Both the position numbers and the translations under genes were made by a program. Source: Alphaproteobacteria bacterium (GTDB lineage: Bacteria > Pseudomonadota > Alphaproteobacteria > Micropepsales > Micropepsaceae). From it: a stretch of 6,237 nt of DNA. The notes beneath the pieces were generated by a model. That model saw nothing but the letters and a program-made list of their open reading frames with translations, had not been told where the DNA came from and did not search any database. The DNA lies in NCBI GenBank assembly GCA_015654715.1, contig JAATGK010000187.1, positions 1 through 6,237 on the forward strand, in the 5' to 3' direction. Shown one piece after another: positions 1-5,895 of the stretch (position 1 is its first letter; every line of letters starts with the position of its first letter).

Positions 1-455
1 ACACCCGCGAGGGCCAGATCCTCGACTACGACAAGCTGACCATGACCATCGAGACCAATGGGGCGGTGACGCCGGACGACTCGCTCGCTTACGCCGCGCG
101 CATCCTGCAGGACCAGCTCAACGTGTTCGTGAATTTCGAGGAGCCGCGCAAGGAGCAGGCCACCGAGACCATTCCGGACCTCGCCTTCAATCCGGCCTTC
201 CTCAAGAAGGTCGACGAGCTCGAGCTGTCGGTGCGTTCGGCCAACTGTCTCAAGAACGACAACATCGTCTATATCGGCGACCTCGTTCAGAAGACCGAAG
301 CCGAAATGCTGCGCACGCCGAACTTCGGCCGCAAGTCGCTCAACGAAATCAAGGAAGTCTTGGCGCAGATGGGCCTGCATCTCGGCATGGAAGTGCCGGG
401 CTGGCCGCCGGAAAACATCGAAGACCTCGCCAAGCGGTACGAGGATCAGTACTAA
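1..455 (+). CDS. rpoA: RNA polymerase alpha subunit, 3' part (5' end outside window)
   Basis: Alpha subunit of RNA polymerase: its N-terminal domain dimerises to nucleate core assembly, and its C-terminal domain (alpha-CTD) contacts UP-element DNA and activators. The frame is open from base 3 and gives 150 residues, against roughly 340 in a full protein. It opens inside the end of the N-terminal domain ([12 protein letters not shown], then [19 protein letters not shown]), followed by a charged linker rich in E and K and a complete alpha-CTD. In the CTD, VRSANCL (Arg codon at 234-236) matches the E. coli R265/N268/C269 DNA-binding region, and GRKSLNEIK matches the second helix-hairpin-helix contact around G296/K298/S299. 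An ATG at 42 is internal, not a start. The gene ends in two in-frame stops, TAA TAG (453-458). The rplQ gene follows 61 bases later, the usual bacterial order. Identification is essentially certain. Confidence 0.97.
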   Translation, partial: TREGQILDYDKLTMTIETNGAVTPDDSLAYAARILQDQLNVFVNFEEPRKEQATETIPDLAFNPAFLKKVDELELSVRSANCLKNDNIVYIGDLVQKTEAEMLRTPNFGRKSLNEIKEVLAQMGLHLGMEVPGWPPENIEDLAKRYEDQY

Positions 456-467
456 TAGCTATTCGCT

Positions 468-502
468 CTCGCCCCACGCCGGGGCGAGGGCGGTTTGTTT
501 TT
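468..502 (+). terminator. Terminator-like hairpin between rpoA and rplQ (possible attenuator)
   Basis: CTCGCCCC (468-475) is perfectly complementary to GGGGCGAG (481-488), with a 5-base loop ACGCC. The stem is followed by GGCGG and then a T-rich stretch TTTGTTTTT (494-502). This resembles an intrinsic terminator, but the five G/C-rich bases between stem and T tract should weaken it. The T tract touches the rplQ ribosome binding site. Because rplQ is normally cotranscribed with rpoA, partial termination or an RNA-processing/stability role is more likely than a full stop. The structure is read directly; the function is inferred. Confidence 0.5.
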
Positions 503-516
503 GAAGGTAGAGAAAA

Positions 517-945
517 ATGCGCCATCGCAATTCCGGCCGGAAGCTCAACGTTACGGCATCCCACCGCACCGCCATGTTTGCGAACATGATGGCCGCGTTG
601 ATCAAGCACGAGCAGATCACGACCACGCTGCCCAAGGCGAAAGCAATTCGCCCGGTGATGGAGAAGCTGGTGACCCTGTCGCGGCGCGGCACTGCCGATG
701 TGTTCGCCCGTCGCTTGGCGATTTCCCAGGTTCGCGACATCGCCCAGGTCAAGAAGCTGTTCGATGTGATCGGGCCGCGCTATGCGACCCGTCCGGGCGG
801 CTATACCCGCGTGTTGAAGGCGGGTTTCCGCTTCGGCGACAACGCTCCGCTCGCGATCATCGAATTCATCGACCGCGATCCGGAAGCCAAGGGCAAGGAC
901 TCCGGTCCGGTGTTGACGGCGGACGACGAAGCCGCGGAAGCGTAA
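517..945 (+). CDS. rplQ: 50S ribosomal protein L17
   Basis: L17 is a large-subunit ribosomal protein located near the peptide exit region of the 50S particle. The 142-residue product begins with the highly conserved [17 protein letters not shown], followed by a helical region ([22 protein letters not shown], whose start is typical for the family), then LVTLSRRGT and the C-terminal [18 protein letters not shown] and AIIEFIDRD blocks. After about residue 125 there is an acidic/alanine-rich tail ending DDEAAEA, so the protein is somewhat longer than the roughly 120-residue core, which is common in Alphaproteobacteria. AAGG at 504-507 lies nine bases before the ATG. The gene is last in the ribosomal operon: a strong terminator follows at 977-1010. 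Nothing is missing or broken. Confidence 0.98.
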   Translation: MRHRNSGRKLNVTASHRTAMFANMMAALIKHEQITTTLPKAKAIRPVMEKLVTLSRRGTADVFARRLAISQVRDIAQVKKLFDVIGPRYATRPGGYTRVLKAGFRFGDNAPLAIIEFIDRDPEAKGKDSGPVLTADDEAAEA

Positions 946-976
946 AGTTTGCGTGATTTCGCGCGTTTTCAGACGA

Positions 977-1010
977 GGGCGGCCCGGTAACGGGGCGCCC
1001 TTTGTCATTT
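977..1010 (+). terminator. Rho-independent terminator after rplQ
   Basis: GGGCGGCCCG (977-986) pairs with CGGGGCGCCC (991-1000) over ten base pairs with a single internal mismatch and a GTAA loop. The tail TTTGTCATTT (1001-1010) follows at once. It lies 31 bases after the rplQ stop and before an unrelated protease gene, so it plausibly ends the rpoA-rplQ transcript. This implies that the protease gene has its own promoter somewhere in 1011-1128, although I could not pick out convincing -35/-10 boxes there. Confidence 0.8.
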
Positions 1011-1115
1011 CAGCAACACGTTTGCTTTTGCGTAACTAGGCGAGGGCGCCAGCATGCGCAATAATCGTGGCCGGGGGATTGCGGACCGATCGGGGGCGAT
1101 CGTGGCGTGGGTCAT

Positions 1116-1120
1116 GGAGG
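1116..1120 (+). promoter_or_regulatory. Ribosome binding site that sets the protease start
   Basis: GGAGG at 1116-1120 stands eight bases before ATG 1129, an ideal Shine-Dalgarno arrangement, and the reading frame from 1129 begins directly with a signal peptide. An in-frame ATG at 1054 also has a fair site (GAGG at 1042-1045, eight bases upstream), so the start is not fully settled. The 1129 start is preferred because the 25 extra residues from 1054 would place a charged, poorly hydrophobic stretch in front of the export signal. Confidence 0.6.
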
Positions 1121-1128
1121 CAGTGAAA

Positions 1129-2577
1129 ATGTATCGCAGCGGATTGATTGGGGTCGCCGCGTTCGCCCTTTTGGCAGGCGCGCTCTATACGGTCACAGCG
1201 CCGGCCGCGACGGCCAAGAAGCCGGTTCCGGCCGCCGAGACGCTGGCGCCGAGCCGCGAAATGCCGCGCGAAATGCGCCAGGTCCAGCTCACCTTCGCGC
1301 CGGTGGTGCGGCGCATCGCACCCGCCGTGGTCAATGTCTATTCGCGCAGCGTCGTGCAGACGCCTATCAATCCGTTCTTCAACGATCCGTTTTTTCAGCG
1401 CTTCTTCGGCCTCAATACGCAGCAGCAGAAGCGGGTGCAACAGTCGCTGGGGTCGGGCGTGATTGTGCGCGGCGACGGCCTCATCCTTACCAACAACCAC
1501 GTCATCCAGGGCGGCCAGGACATCGTCGTGTCGCTCAATGACAAGCGCGAGTTTAAGGCCAAGGTGCAGCTCGCCGATCCGCGCACCGATCTTGCCGTGC
1601 TCAAGATCGACACCAAAGGCGAGCGTCTGCCGGCAATCGAATTCGGCAATTCCGACGCCTTGCAGGTCGGCGACGTCGTGCTTGCCATCGGCGATCCGTT
1701 CGGGGTCGGCCAGACGGTGACCATGGGCATTGTTTCGGCTCTGGCGCGCGCCAGTGCCGACGCCTCCAACTATCAATTTTTCATTCAGACCGATGCCGCC
1801 ATCAATCCGGGCAATTCCGGCGGCGCGCTGGTGACGACCGACGGCAGGCTGGCCGGCATCAACACCGCCATTCTGTCACCGTCGGGCGGCAATATCGGCA
1901 TCGGTTTCGCCATTCCGGCCAATCTGGCGCGGCGCGTGGTGGAAGGTGCGGCCACGGGTGCGATCCGCTTCCCGTGGATCGGCGCCGACGGCCAACCCGT
2001 AACCAGCGAAATCGCCAACGCGATGAAATTGGGCCGCCCGCAAGGCGTGCTTTTGAAAACCGTTTATCCGAACGGTCCGGCGGCGCAGGCGGGTTTGCAC
2101 ACCGGCGACGTGATCGTGTCGGTGGATGGTGCCGATGTCGACGACATGCAGTCGCTCAATTACCGGGTCGCCACGCACAAGGCCGGTGACAGCGTGAAGG
2201 CGAAAGTGGTGTCGGACGGTCACTGGCGCGAGGTGACGCTGAAGCTGGCGCTGCCGCCGGAAAGCCCGAGCCGCAATTCCACCACCCTCGGCGGCCGCAA
2301 CCCGCTCGCTGGTGCGCGGGTGGAGAATCTGTCGCCCGCCGTTGCCCTCGATTTGCAGATGAACCTGTTTGCCAGGGGTGTGGTCGTGCGGTCGGTTTCC
2401 GGCAACGGCTTCGCCGCCCGCTACGGTTTTGCGCCGGGTGACGTCGTCCGCTCGGTCAATGGGAAGAATGTCGGCGACGTCGGCCAGCTCAGAAGCCTGC
2501 TCGACGGCGCTCACGGCCATTGGGACCTCGTCATCGACCGCGCCGGCCGCCGGCTGAGCCTGACGGTGGATGGGTGA
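1129..2577 (+). CDS. degQ: Do/HtrA (DegP/DegQ)-family periplasmic serine protease
   Basis: ATP-independent serine endoprotease and chaperone that degrades or holds misfolded envelope proteins in the periplasm. The 482-residue product from ATG 1129 starts with MYRSGLIGVA and a hydrophobic core to about residue 22, with likely signal peptidase cleavage near ATA|KK (residues 29-31). Then comes the Do-type NPFFNDPFFQRFFG region (81-94), part of the mobile LA loop. The trypsin-like domain carries the catalytic triad: His124 in TNNHVI, Asp154 in DPRTDLAVLK and Ser230 in NPGNSGGAL. Two PDZ domains follow, about 283-376 (GVLLKTV...AAQAGLHTGDVI) and 395-480 (GVVVRSV...GFAPGDVV). Length and domain order fit the full two-PDZ Do family, and all catalytic residues are present. 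It lies between the rplQ terminator and an inverted repeat, so it is probably a single-gene unit. DegP versus DegQ cannot be decided here; the symbol is a family label. An alternative start at 1054 gives 507 residues. Confidence 0.93.
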   Translation: MYRSGLIGVAAFALLAGALYTVTAPAATAKKPVPAAETLAPSREMPREMRQVQLTFAPVVRRIAPAVVNVYSRSVVQTPINPFFNDPFFQRFFGLNTQQQKRVQQSLGSGVIVRGDGLILTNNHVIQGGQDIVVSLNDKREFKAKVQLADPRTDLAVLKIDTKGERLPAIEFGNSDALQVGDVVLAIGDPFGVGQTVTMGIVSALARASADASNYQFFIQTDAAINPGNSGGALVTTDGRLAGINTAILSPSGGNIGIGFAIPANLARRVVEGAATGAIRFPWIGADGQPVTSEIANAMKLGRPQGVLLKTVYPNGPAAQAGLHTGDVIVSVDGADVDDMQSLNYRVATHKAGDSVKAKVVSDGHWREVTLKLALPPESPSRNSTTLGGRNPLAGARVENLSPAVALDLQMNLFARGVVVRSVSGNGFAARYGFAPGDVVRSVNGKNVGDVGQLRSLLDGAHGHWDLVIDRAGRRLSLTVDG

Positions 2578-2583
2578 GAAACA

Positions 2584-2664
2584 AGCGAATAGCGAATGGG
2601 GAGTAGCGAATAGGGGGTCTGGAACAACTTGTCCCTACTCGCTATTCGCTATTCCCTATTCGCT
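2584..2664. repeat. Long imperfect inverted repeat made of GCGAATAG-like units
   Basis: The left arm 2584-2615 and the reverse complement of the right arm 2633-2664 agree at 27 of 32 positions, aligned by hand without gaps; the spacer is 17 bases (2616-2632). In plus-strand RNA two of the five differences become G-U pairs, so only three positions stay unpaired. Both arms are built from short, nearly tandem units (AGCGAATAG, GAGTAGCGAATAGGG and their complements). The element fills most of the 100-base gap between the protease stop and rarA. It has no T tract after the stem, so it is not a classical intrinsic terminator. No open frame, flanking target duplication or transposase was seen. It resembles a dispersed palindromic intergenic repeat; similar CTATTCGCTATTCCC-type sequences are, from memory, frequent between genes in Hyphomicrobiales. 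Confidence 0.8.
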
Positions 2665-2677
2665 GTAGACTGTCTTC

Positions 2678-3985
2678 ATGCCCGATCTCTTCCAATCTGC
2701 TGGCCTTGATGACGGTGCGCCGCGGCCGTTGGCCGACCGGCTGCGCCCGAAAACATTGGCCGAGGTTGTCGGTCAGGATCACATCATCGGCCCTGAGGGT
2801 CCGATCGGGCGGATGGTGGCGGCGAACCGGCCGCATTCGATCGTGTTCTGGGGTCCGCCCGGCACCGGCAAGACCACCATTGCGCGTCTGTTGTCGTCCG
2901 CCTTCAACCTGCATTTCGAGCAGTTGTCAGCGGTTTTTTCCGGCGTCTCCGATCTGAAGAAATCCTTCGAGGCCGCCCGCCAGCGCCGCCGCGTCGGGCA
3001 GGGCACGCTGTTGTTCATCGACGAGATTCACCGCTTCAACCGCAGCCAGCAGGATTCGTTCCTGCCGGTGATGGAGGACGGAACCGTCATCGTCGTCGGC
3101 GCCACCACCGAAAACCCGTCCTTCGAACTCAACGGTGCCTTGCTCTCCCGCACCCAGGTGCTCGTCCTGCGCCGCCTCGATGACGCCGCGCTCGAAACTT
3201 TGCTCCAGCGCGCCGAAGCCCATTACGGCGAGAAGCTGCCGCTCACCGATGACGCCCGCGATACGATCAAGGCGATGGCCGATGGCGACGGGCGTTACCT
3301 GCTCAACCTGGCCGAGGAAACGGCGTCGCTCAAGGTCGTCAAGCCGCTGGATTCCGCGGCGCTGGTGGAGGCGGTGCAGAAGCGCGCGCCGCTCTACGAT
3401 AAGAGCCGCGAGGAGCATTACAACATCATTTCGGCGCTGCACAAATCGATCCGCGGTTCCGATCCCGATGCGGCGCTGTATTGGCTGGCGCGCATGCTGG
3501 CGGGCGGCGAGGCGCCGCTGTTCATCGCTCGCCGTCTGGTCCGCGCCTCGGTGGAAGACATCGGTCTCGCCGATCCGCAGGCCATGGTGCAGGCGCTCGC
3601 CGCCAAGGACTATTACGATTTTCTTGGCAGCCCTGAAGGCGAGATCGCGCTGGCGCAATGTGTGATCTATCTGGCGACAGCGCCGAAATCGAATGCCGTC
3701 TATAAGGCGCTCGGCGCCGCCAAGCGCTTGGCGGCCGAACATGGCTCGCTGATGCCTCCGGCCCACATTCTCAATGCGCCGACCAAGTTGATGAAGAACC
3801 TCGGTTATGGTGCCGGCTATCAATACGACCACGATGCCGAAGACGGTTTTTCCGGCCAGAACTATTTTCCCGACGAGATGACGCGCGAGAGCCTCTATCA
3901 TCCGAAGGAAACCGGCTTCGAACGCGAGATCGCCAAACGCCTCGATTACTGGGCCAAACTGCGGGCGAAGAAGAGCGGGGAATGA
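2678..3985 (+). CDS. rarA: Replication-associated recombination protein A (RarA/MgsA), AAA+ ATPase
   Basis: Cytoplasmic AAA+ ATPase related to clamp-loader subunits and eukaryotic WRNIP1/Mgs1; it acts at stalled replication forks with SSB and RecA. The 435-residue product shows the full family architecture: an N-terminal PLADRLRPKTLAEVVGQDHI block (17-36), Walker A GPPGTGKTT (59-67), Walker B LLFIDEIH (111-118), sensor 1 GATTENPSFE (141-150), arginine-finger LLSR (155-158) and a sensor 2 region GDGRYLLN (203-210; E. coli has GDARRALN). The C-terminal tetramerisation domain contains ISALHKSIRGSDPDAALYW (251-269), YLATAPKSNAVY (331-342) and NAPTKLMKNLGYG (366-378). The start is fixed by the family-typical MPDLFQSAGL; no clear Shine-Dalgarno sequence precedes it, because the upstream DNA is the inverted repeat. 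It is intact and of normal length. The glycosyltransferase-like gene follows after 72 bases. Confidence 0.97.
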   Translation: MPDLFQSAGLDDGAPRPLADRLRPKTLAEVVGQDHIIGPEGPIGRMVAANRPHSIVFWGPPGTGKTTIARLLSSAFNLHFEQLSAVFSGVSDLKKSFEAARQRRRVGQGTLLFIDEIHRFNRSQQDSFLPVMEDGTVIVVGATTENPSFELNGALLSRTQVLVLRRLDDAALETLLQRAEAHYGEKLPLTDDARDTIKAMADGDGRYLLNLAEETASLKVVKPLDSAALVEAVQKRAPLYDKSREEHYNIISALHKSIRGSDPDAALYWLARMLAGGEAPLFIARRLVRASVEDIGLADPQAMVQALAAKDYYDFLGSPEGEIALAQCVIYLATAPKSNAVYKALGAAKRLAAEHGSLMPPAHILNAPTKLMKNLGYGAGYQYDHDAEDGFSGQNYFPDEMTRESLYHPKETGFEREIAKRLDYWAKLRAKKSGE

Positions 3986-3996
3986 CCGCCCCGCCG

Positions 3997-4026
3997 CTGC
4001 GTTCACGATCTGGAAACCATTAATAT
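3997..4026 (+). promoter_or_regulatory. Weak candidate promoter before the glycosyltransferase-like gene
   Basis: TAATAT at 4021-4026 is a good -10-like hexamer in an otherwise G/C-rich gap, 31 bases before the ATG at 4058. The best -35 match is poor (CTGCGT, 3997-4002, spacer 18). It would let the downstream gene be expressed separately from rarA. This is only a sequence resemblance; readthrough from rarA is equally possible, since no terminator is visible in 3986-4057. Confidence 0.2.
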
Positions 4027-4057
4027 CCTACCGTCGTCCAACCGCCGGGAGAGACAT

Positions 4058-5284
4058 ATGCGCGTCGCCTTGTTGAAGGGGCAGAGCCAGTACGGCGTTC
4101 TGCGCGATTTTGTCGACGAGATTGCCGCGGGATTTGCACGGCGCGGCTGGGATGCCCAGGTTCTGGATTTTCCGGAAAAGTGTGATCTGCTGGTGGATTT
4201 TCCGCGCGCCCTGATGGGGGCTGGTCCGCTGGATCTCGTTTTTTCCGTCAATGCCTTTTCCGAATATCATGACGACGCGGGTCACACAGTTGCCGATCTT
4301 ACCAAGGCCCCGTATGTCCTCGAATACGTCGATTACCCGCTGAATTTCGTCGAGCGGTTCCGCAACATACCGCCCGAGACGGCGGTGCTGCTGGTGGACC
4401 GCAGCCATATCCGCATGGTCGACGCCCTGTTCGGCGAGAACCACTTTGCTTATCTGGGCTTTTGCCCGCATGGCGGCTTGGGCGAGCCTGCAGTGATGCC
4501 TGCGACGGCGGCCGAGTGGGCGGCAGAGCGGCCGATTGCGGTGCTGTTTGCGGGGACGAACTATCGCCCCAACCGTGCCGGCTGGACGGCTTTGCCGGAG
4601 CATGTGCGCACGCTGTTTCAGACGGCCGTCGATATGGCGCTCGCGACCGAATGGATTTCCCCCCTTGAAGCGGTGGATTCCGTTCTGACGGCTTGCGGGA
4701 TCGATCCCAACAGCCCGTCGCTCGGCGCGGCGGAGCGCAACGCCTTTTGGCAAGTTCGTCTGCTGACCGTGTTGGTGCAGGAGGCTGTGCGCTGCGAGCG
4801 CCGTCAGCGCTTTTTGGCCGCCGCCCGAAAAGTCGGTCTGCCGTTCACCGTCGTGGGCAATCAATGGGATGGCGTGCCGGGAGTCGACAATCGCGGTCCG
4901 GTCGAGATCGCCGAATGCCTGCGGCTGATGCGCCAGTCGCGCCTGGCCTTCAGCCTCAGCGGCAATTTCGGCGAGGGCAGTCATGAGCGGCCGCTGAGTG
5001 CGATGCTCGGCGGTGCCGCCGTGGCGTGCGATCGCACCAGTTTTTACGAGAGCGCCTTTGTTCCGGGTCGCGATATCGCGTTGTTTCGTTGGATGTCGCT
5101 TGAGGAAGACCTGGCCGGAATTGCGGCGTTACTGCGCGATCCCGAGGCTTTGTTCGCCATGGCTGAAGCCGGGCAAAAAGCGGCAACGGCGGCGCATCGC
5201 TGGGATTATCGCGTCGATACCATCATCGCGGCGGGGCGCGCAGCCGCCCGTAAACTCGGTCACGCCGGCGCGCTGGCCGCTTAA
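4058..5284 (+). CDS. GT-B glycosyltransferase-like protein (CgeB / glycosyl transferases group 1 type)
   Basis: The 408-residue product resembles the CgeB-like branch of GT-B glycosyltransferases, which move a sugar from a nucleotide donor to an acceptor I cannot identify. The N-terminus MRVALLKGQ...FARRGWDAQVLDF (1-38) looks like the first Rossmann beta-alpha-beta unit, and a second strand is plausible at RPIAVLFAGTNYRPNR (158-173). The strongest evidence is the C-terminal third: SHERPLSAMLGGAAVACD (308-325) matches the family's E-R-x-x-x-A-M-x-x-G-x-x nucleotide-sugar region, followed by FVPGRDIALF (334-343) and LLRDPEALFAMAEAGQKA with a terminal HRWDYRV segment (358-385), the usual end of these proteins. 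No signal peptide or membrane segment is apparent, so it should be cytoplasmic. GGAGAG (4048-4053) precedes the ATG at good spacing. No other sugar-related gene is in the window. Family assignment is fairly sure; substrate is unknown. Confidence 0.75.
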   Translation: MRVALLKGQSQYGVLRDFVDEIAAGFARRGWDAQVLDFPEKCDLLVDFPRALMGAGPLDLVFSVNAFSEYHDDAGHTVADLTKAPYVLEYVDYPLNFVERFRNIPPETAVLLVDRSHIRMVDALFGENHFAYLGFCPHGGLGEPAVMPATAAEWAAERPIAVLFAGTNYRPNRAGWTALPEHVRTLFQTAVDMALATEWISPLEAVDSVLTACGIDPNSPSLGAAERNAFWQVRLLTVLVQEAVRCERRQRFLAAARKVGLPFTVVGNQWDGVPGVDNRGPVEIAECLRLMRQSRLAFSLSGNFGEGSHERPLSAMLGGAAVACDRTSFYESAFVPGRDIALFRWMSLEEDLAGIAALLRDPEALFAMAEAGQKAATAAHRWDYRVDTIIAAGRAAARKLGHAGALAA

Positions 5285-5296
5285 CAATAGCCAAAA

Positions 5297-5458
5297 CTAA
5301 TCCGGCCACACCGTCGTCAGGACCCAGGTCGTACCGGTCTCGGTGATCTCGCAGGCCTTGGCCCCGGCGTGGAGGTACTTGTCCCTTTCGCGTTCGACGA
5401 ACGGCTTGCTGACGGTCGCTTTGGGATATGTCTCGACGTCTTTGGTGCTCAACGGCAT
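5297..5458 (-). CDS. Small hypothetical protein, 53 codons
   Basis: A minus-strand frame runs from ATG at 5458 to TAG at 5297 and encodes 53 residues, beginning MPLSTKDVETYPKATVSK and ending TTWVLTTVWPD. I do not recognise the family. It looks like a real gene because 45 of 53 codons end in G or C, the composition is protein-like (mixed charged residues, a hydrophobic C-terminal stretch with two Trp), and it fits exactly between the tail of the glycosyltransferase-like gene (12 bases away) and the DUF190 stop (67 bases upstream). It has no signal peptide or membrane helix. The start is uncertain: GAGG lies only two bases before the ATG but eight bases before an in-frame TTG (codon 3), which would give 51 residues. 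It could be cotranscribed with crcB and the DUF190 gene. The alternative is a chance open frame in G/C-rich DNA. Confidence 0.5.
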   Translation of the reverse strand: MPLSTKDVETYPKATVSKPFVERERDKYLHAGAKACEITETGTTWVLTTVWPD

Positions 5459-5525
5459 AGCCTCATAGGACCCAGAGTGCCGTATGCTACAGGATATGCA
5501 CCCGCCGCGAGAGACGTGGTTTCCC

Positions 5526-5894
5526 TTATACCGCCAGGGGCTTTGCCGGTTTGGTGAGATCTTCGATGCCGTAGCGCAGCACCGTGACCTTCTCGAGAGT
5601 CACCAGGCCGGAGCCCATCATTGGTTCGATTACTGGCCAGAAGCTGTCGATCTTTTCCTCGGAATCGACGATTTCGATCACCAGCGGCAGGTCGGCCGAC
5701 AGCCGGAGGATTTTCGCCGTGTGCAGGCGGCTCGATTTGCCGAAGCCCATCGGGCCGCGCAGCACGGTGGCGCCATGCAGTCCCATCTCGCGCGCTTTGA
5801 GCACGATGGCTTCATAAAGCGGACGGCCGTCGAAGCGGGCGGCCTCGCCGATGAAGATGCGCAGGAGTTTTGCGTCGGAAGGCAGCTTGGTCAT
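5526..5894 (-). CDS. DUF190 family protein, next to crcB
   Basis: The 122-residue product has the DUF190 pattern in order: LLRIFIGEAARFDGRPLYEA (10-29), REMGLHGATVLRGPMGFGKSS (about 35-55), then RLHTAKILRLSADLPLVIEIVDSEEKI (about 56-82) and a C-terminal SGLVTLEKVTVLRYG segment. DUF190 proteins are small cytoplasmic proteins with a PII-like alpha/beta fold and no established biochemical activity. They often sit beside crcB, as here. The ATG is separated from the crcB stop by a single base, and its Shine-Dalgarno sequence GGGAG (5901-5905, six bases upstream) lies inside the end of crcB. This indicates translational coupling and a shared transcript. The GFGKSS stretch looks loosely like a nucleotide-binding loop but is part of the normal family signature and should not be read as a Walker A motif. 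The protein is complete. Confidence 0.9.
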   Translation of the reverse strand: MTKLPSDAKLLRIFIGEAARFDGRPLYEAIVLKAREMGLHGATVLRGPMGFGKSSRLHTAKILRLSADLPLVIEIVDSEEKIDSFWPVIEPMMGSGLVTLEKVTVLRYGIEDLTKPAKPLAV

Positions 5895-5895
5895 A

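Noticed and set aside
349..1008. Minus-strand open frame covering rplQ and the terminator
   Set aside because: It overlaps rpoA, rplQ and a terminator on the opposite strand and has no recognisable product.
2584..2664. Inverted repeat as a CRISPR array, insertion sequence or classical terminator
   Set aside because: The units are too short and abut without unique spacers (not CRISPR), no transposase or target duplication is present (not an IS), and no T tract follows the stem (not a standard intrinsic terminator).
2927..4006. Long minus-strand open frame (359 codons) opposite rarA
   Set aside because: It lies almost wholly antisense to the intact, clearly recognised rarA; long antisense frames are expected in G/C-rich coding DNA. 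The translation is Arg/His-rich and shows no recognisable domain.
4028..4984. Minus-strand open frame (318 codons) opposite the glycosyltransferase-like gene
   Set aside because: The plus-strand product has coherent family motifs and a good ribosome binding site, whereas this frame gives a low-complexity Arg/His/Gln-rich sequence typical of an antisense shadow.
5459..5525. Possible promoter or regulatory site between the DUF190 gene and the small frame (GCATA occurs twice, 12 bases apart)
   Set aside because: The direct repeat is only five bases and no convincing -35/-10 pair or terminator hairpin could be found.
5369..5557. Plus-strand open frame (62 codons) opposite the small minus-strand gene
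   Set aside because: It overlaps the end of the DUF190 gene and the 5297-5458 frame, whose codon use looks more gene-like. I kept only the minus-strand reading, with moderate confidence.
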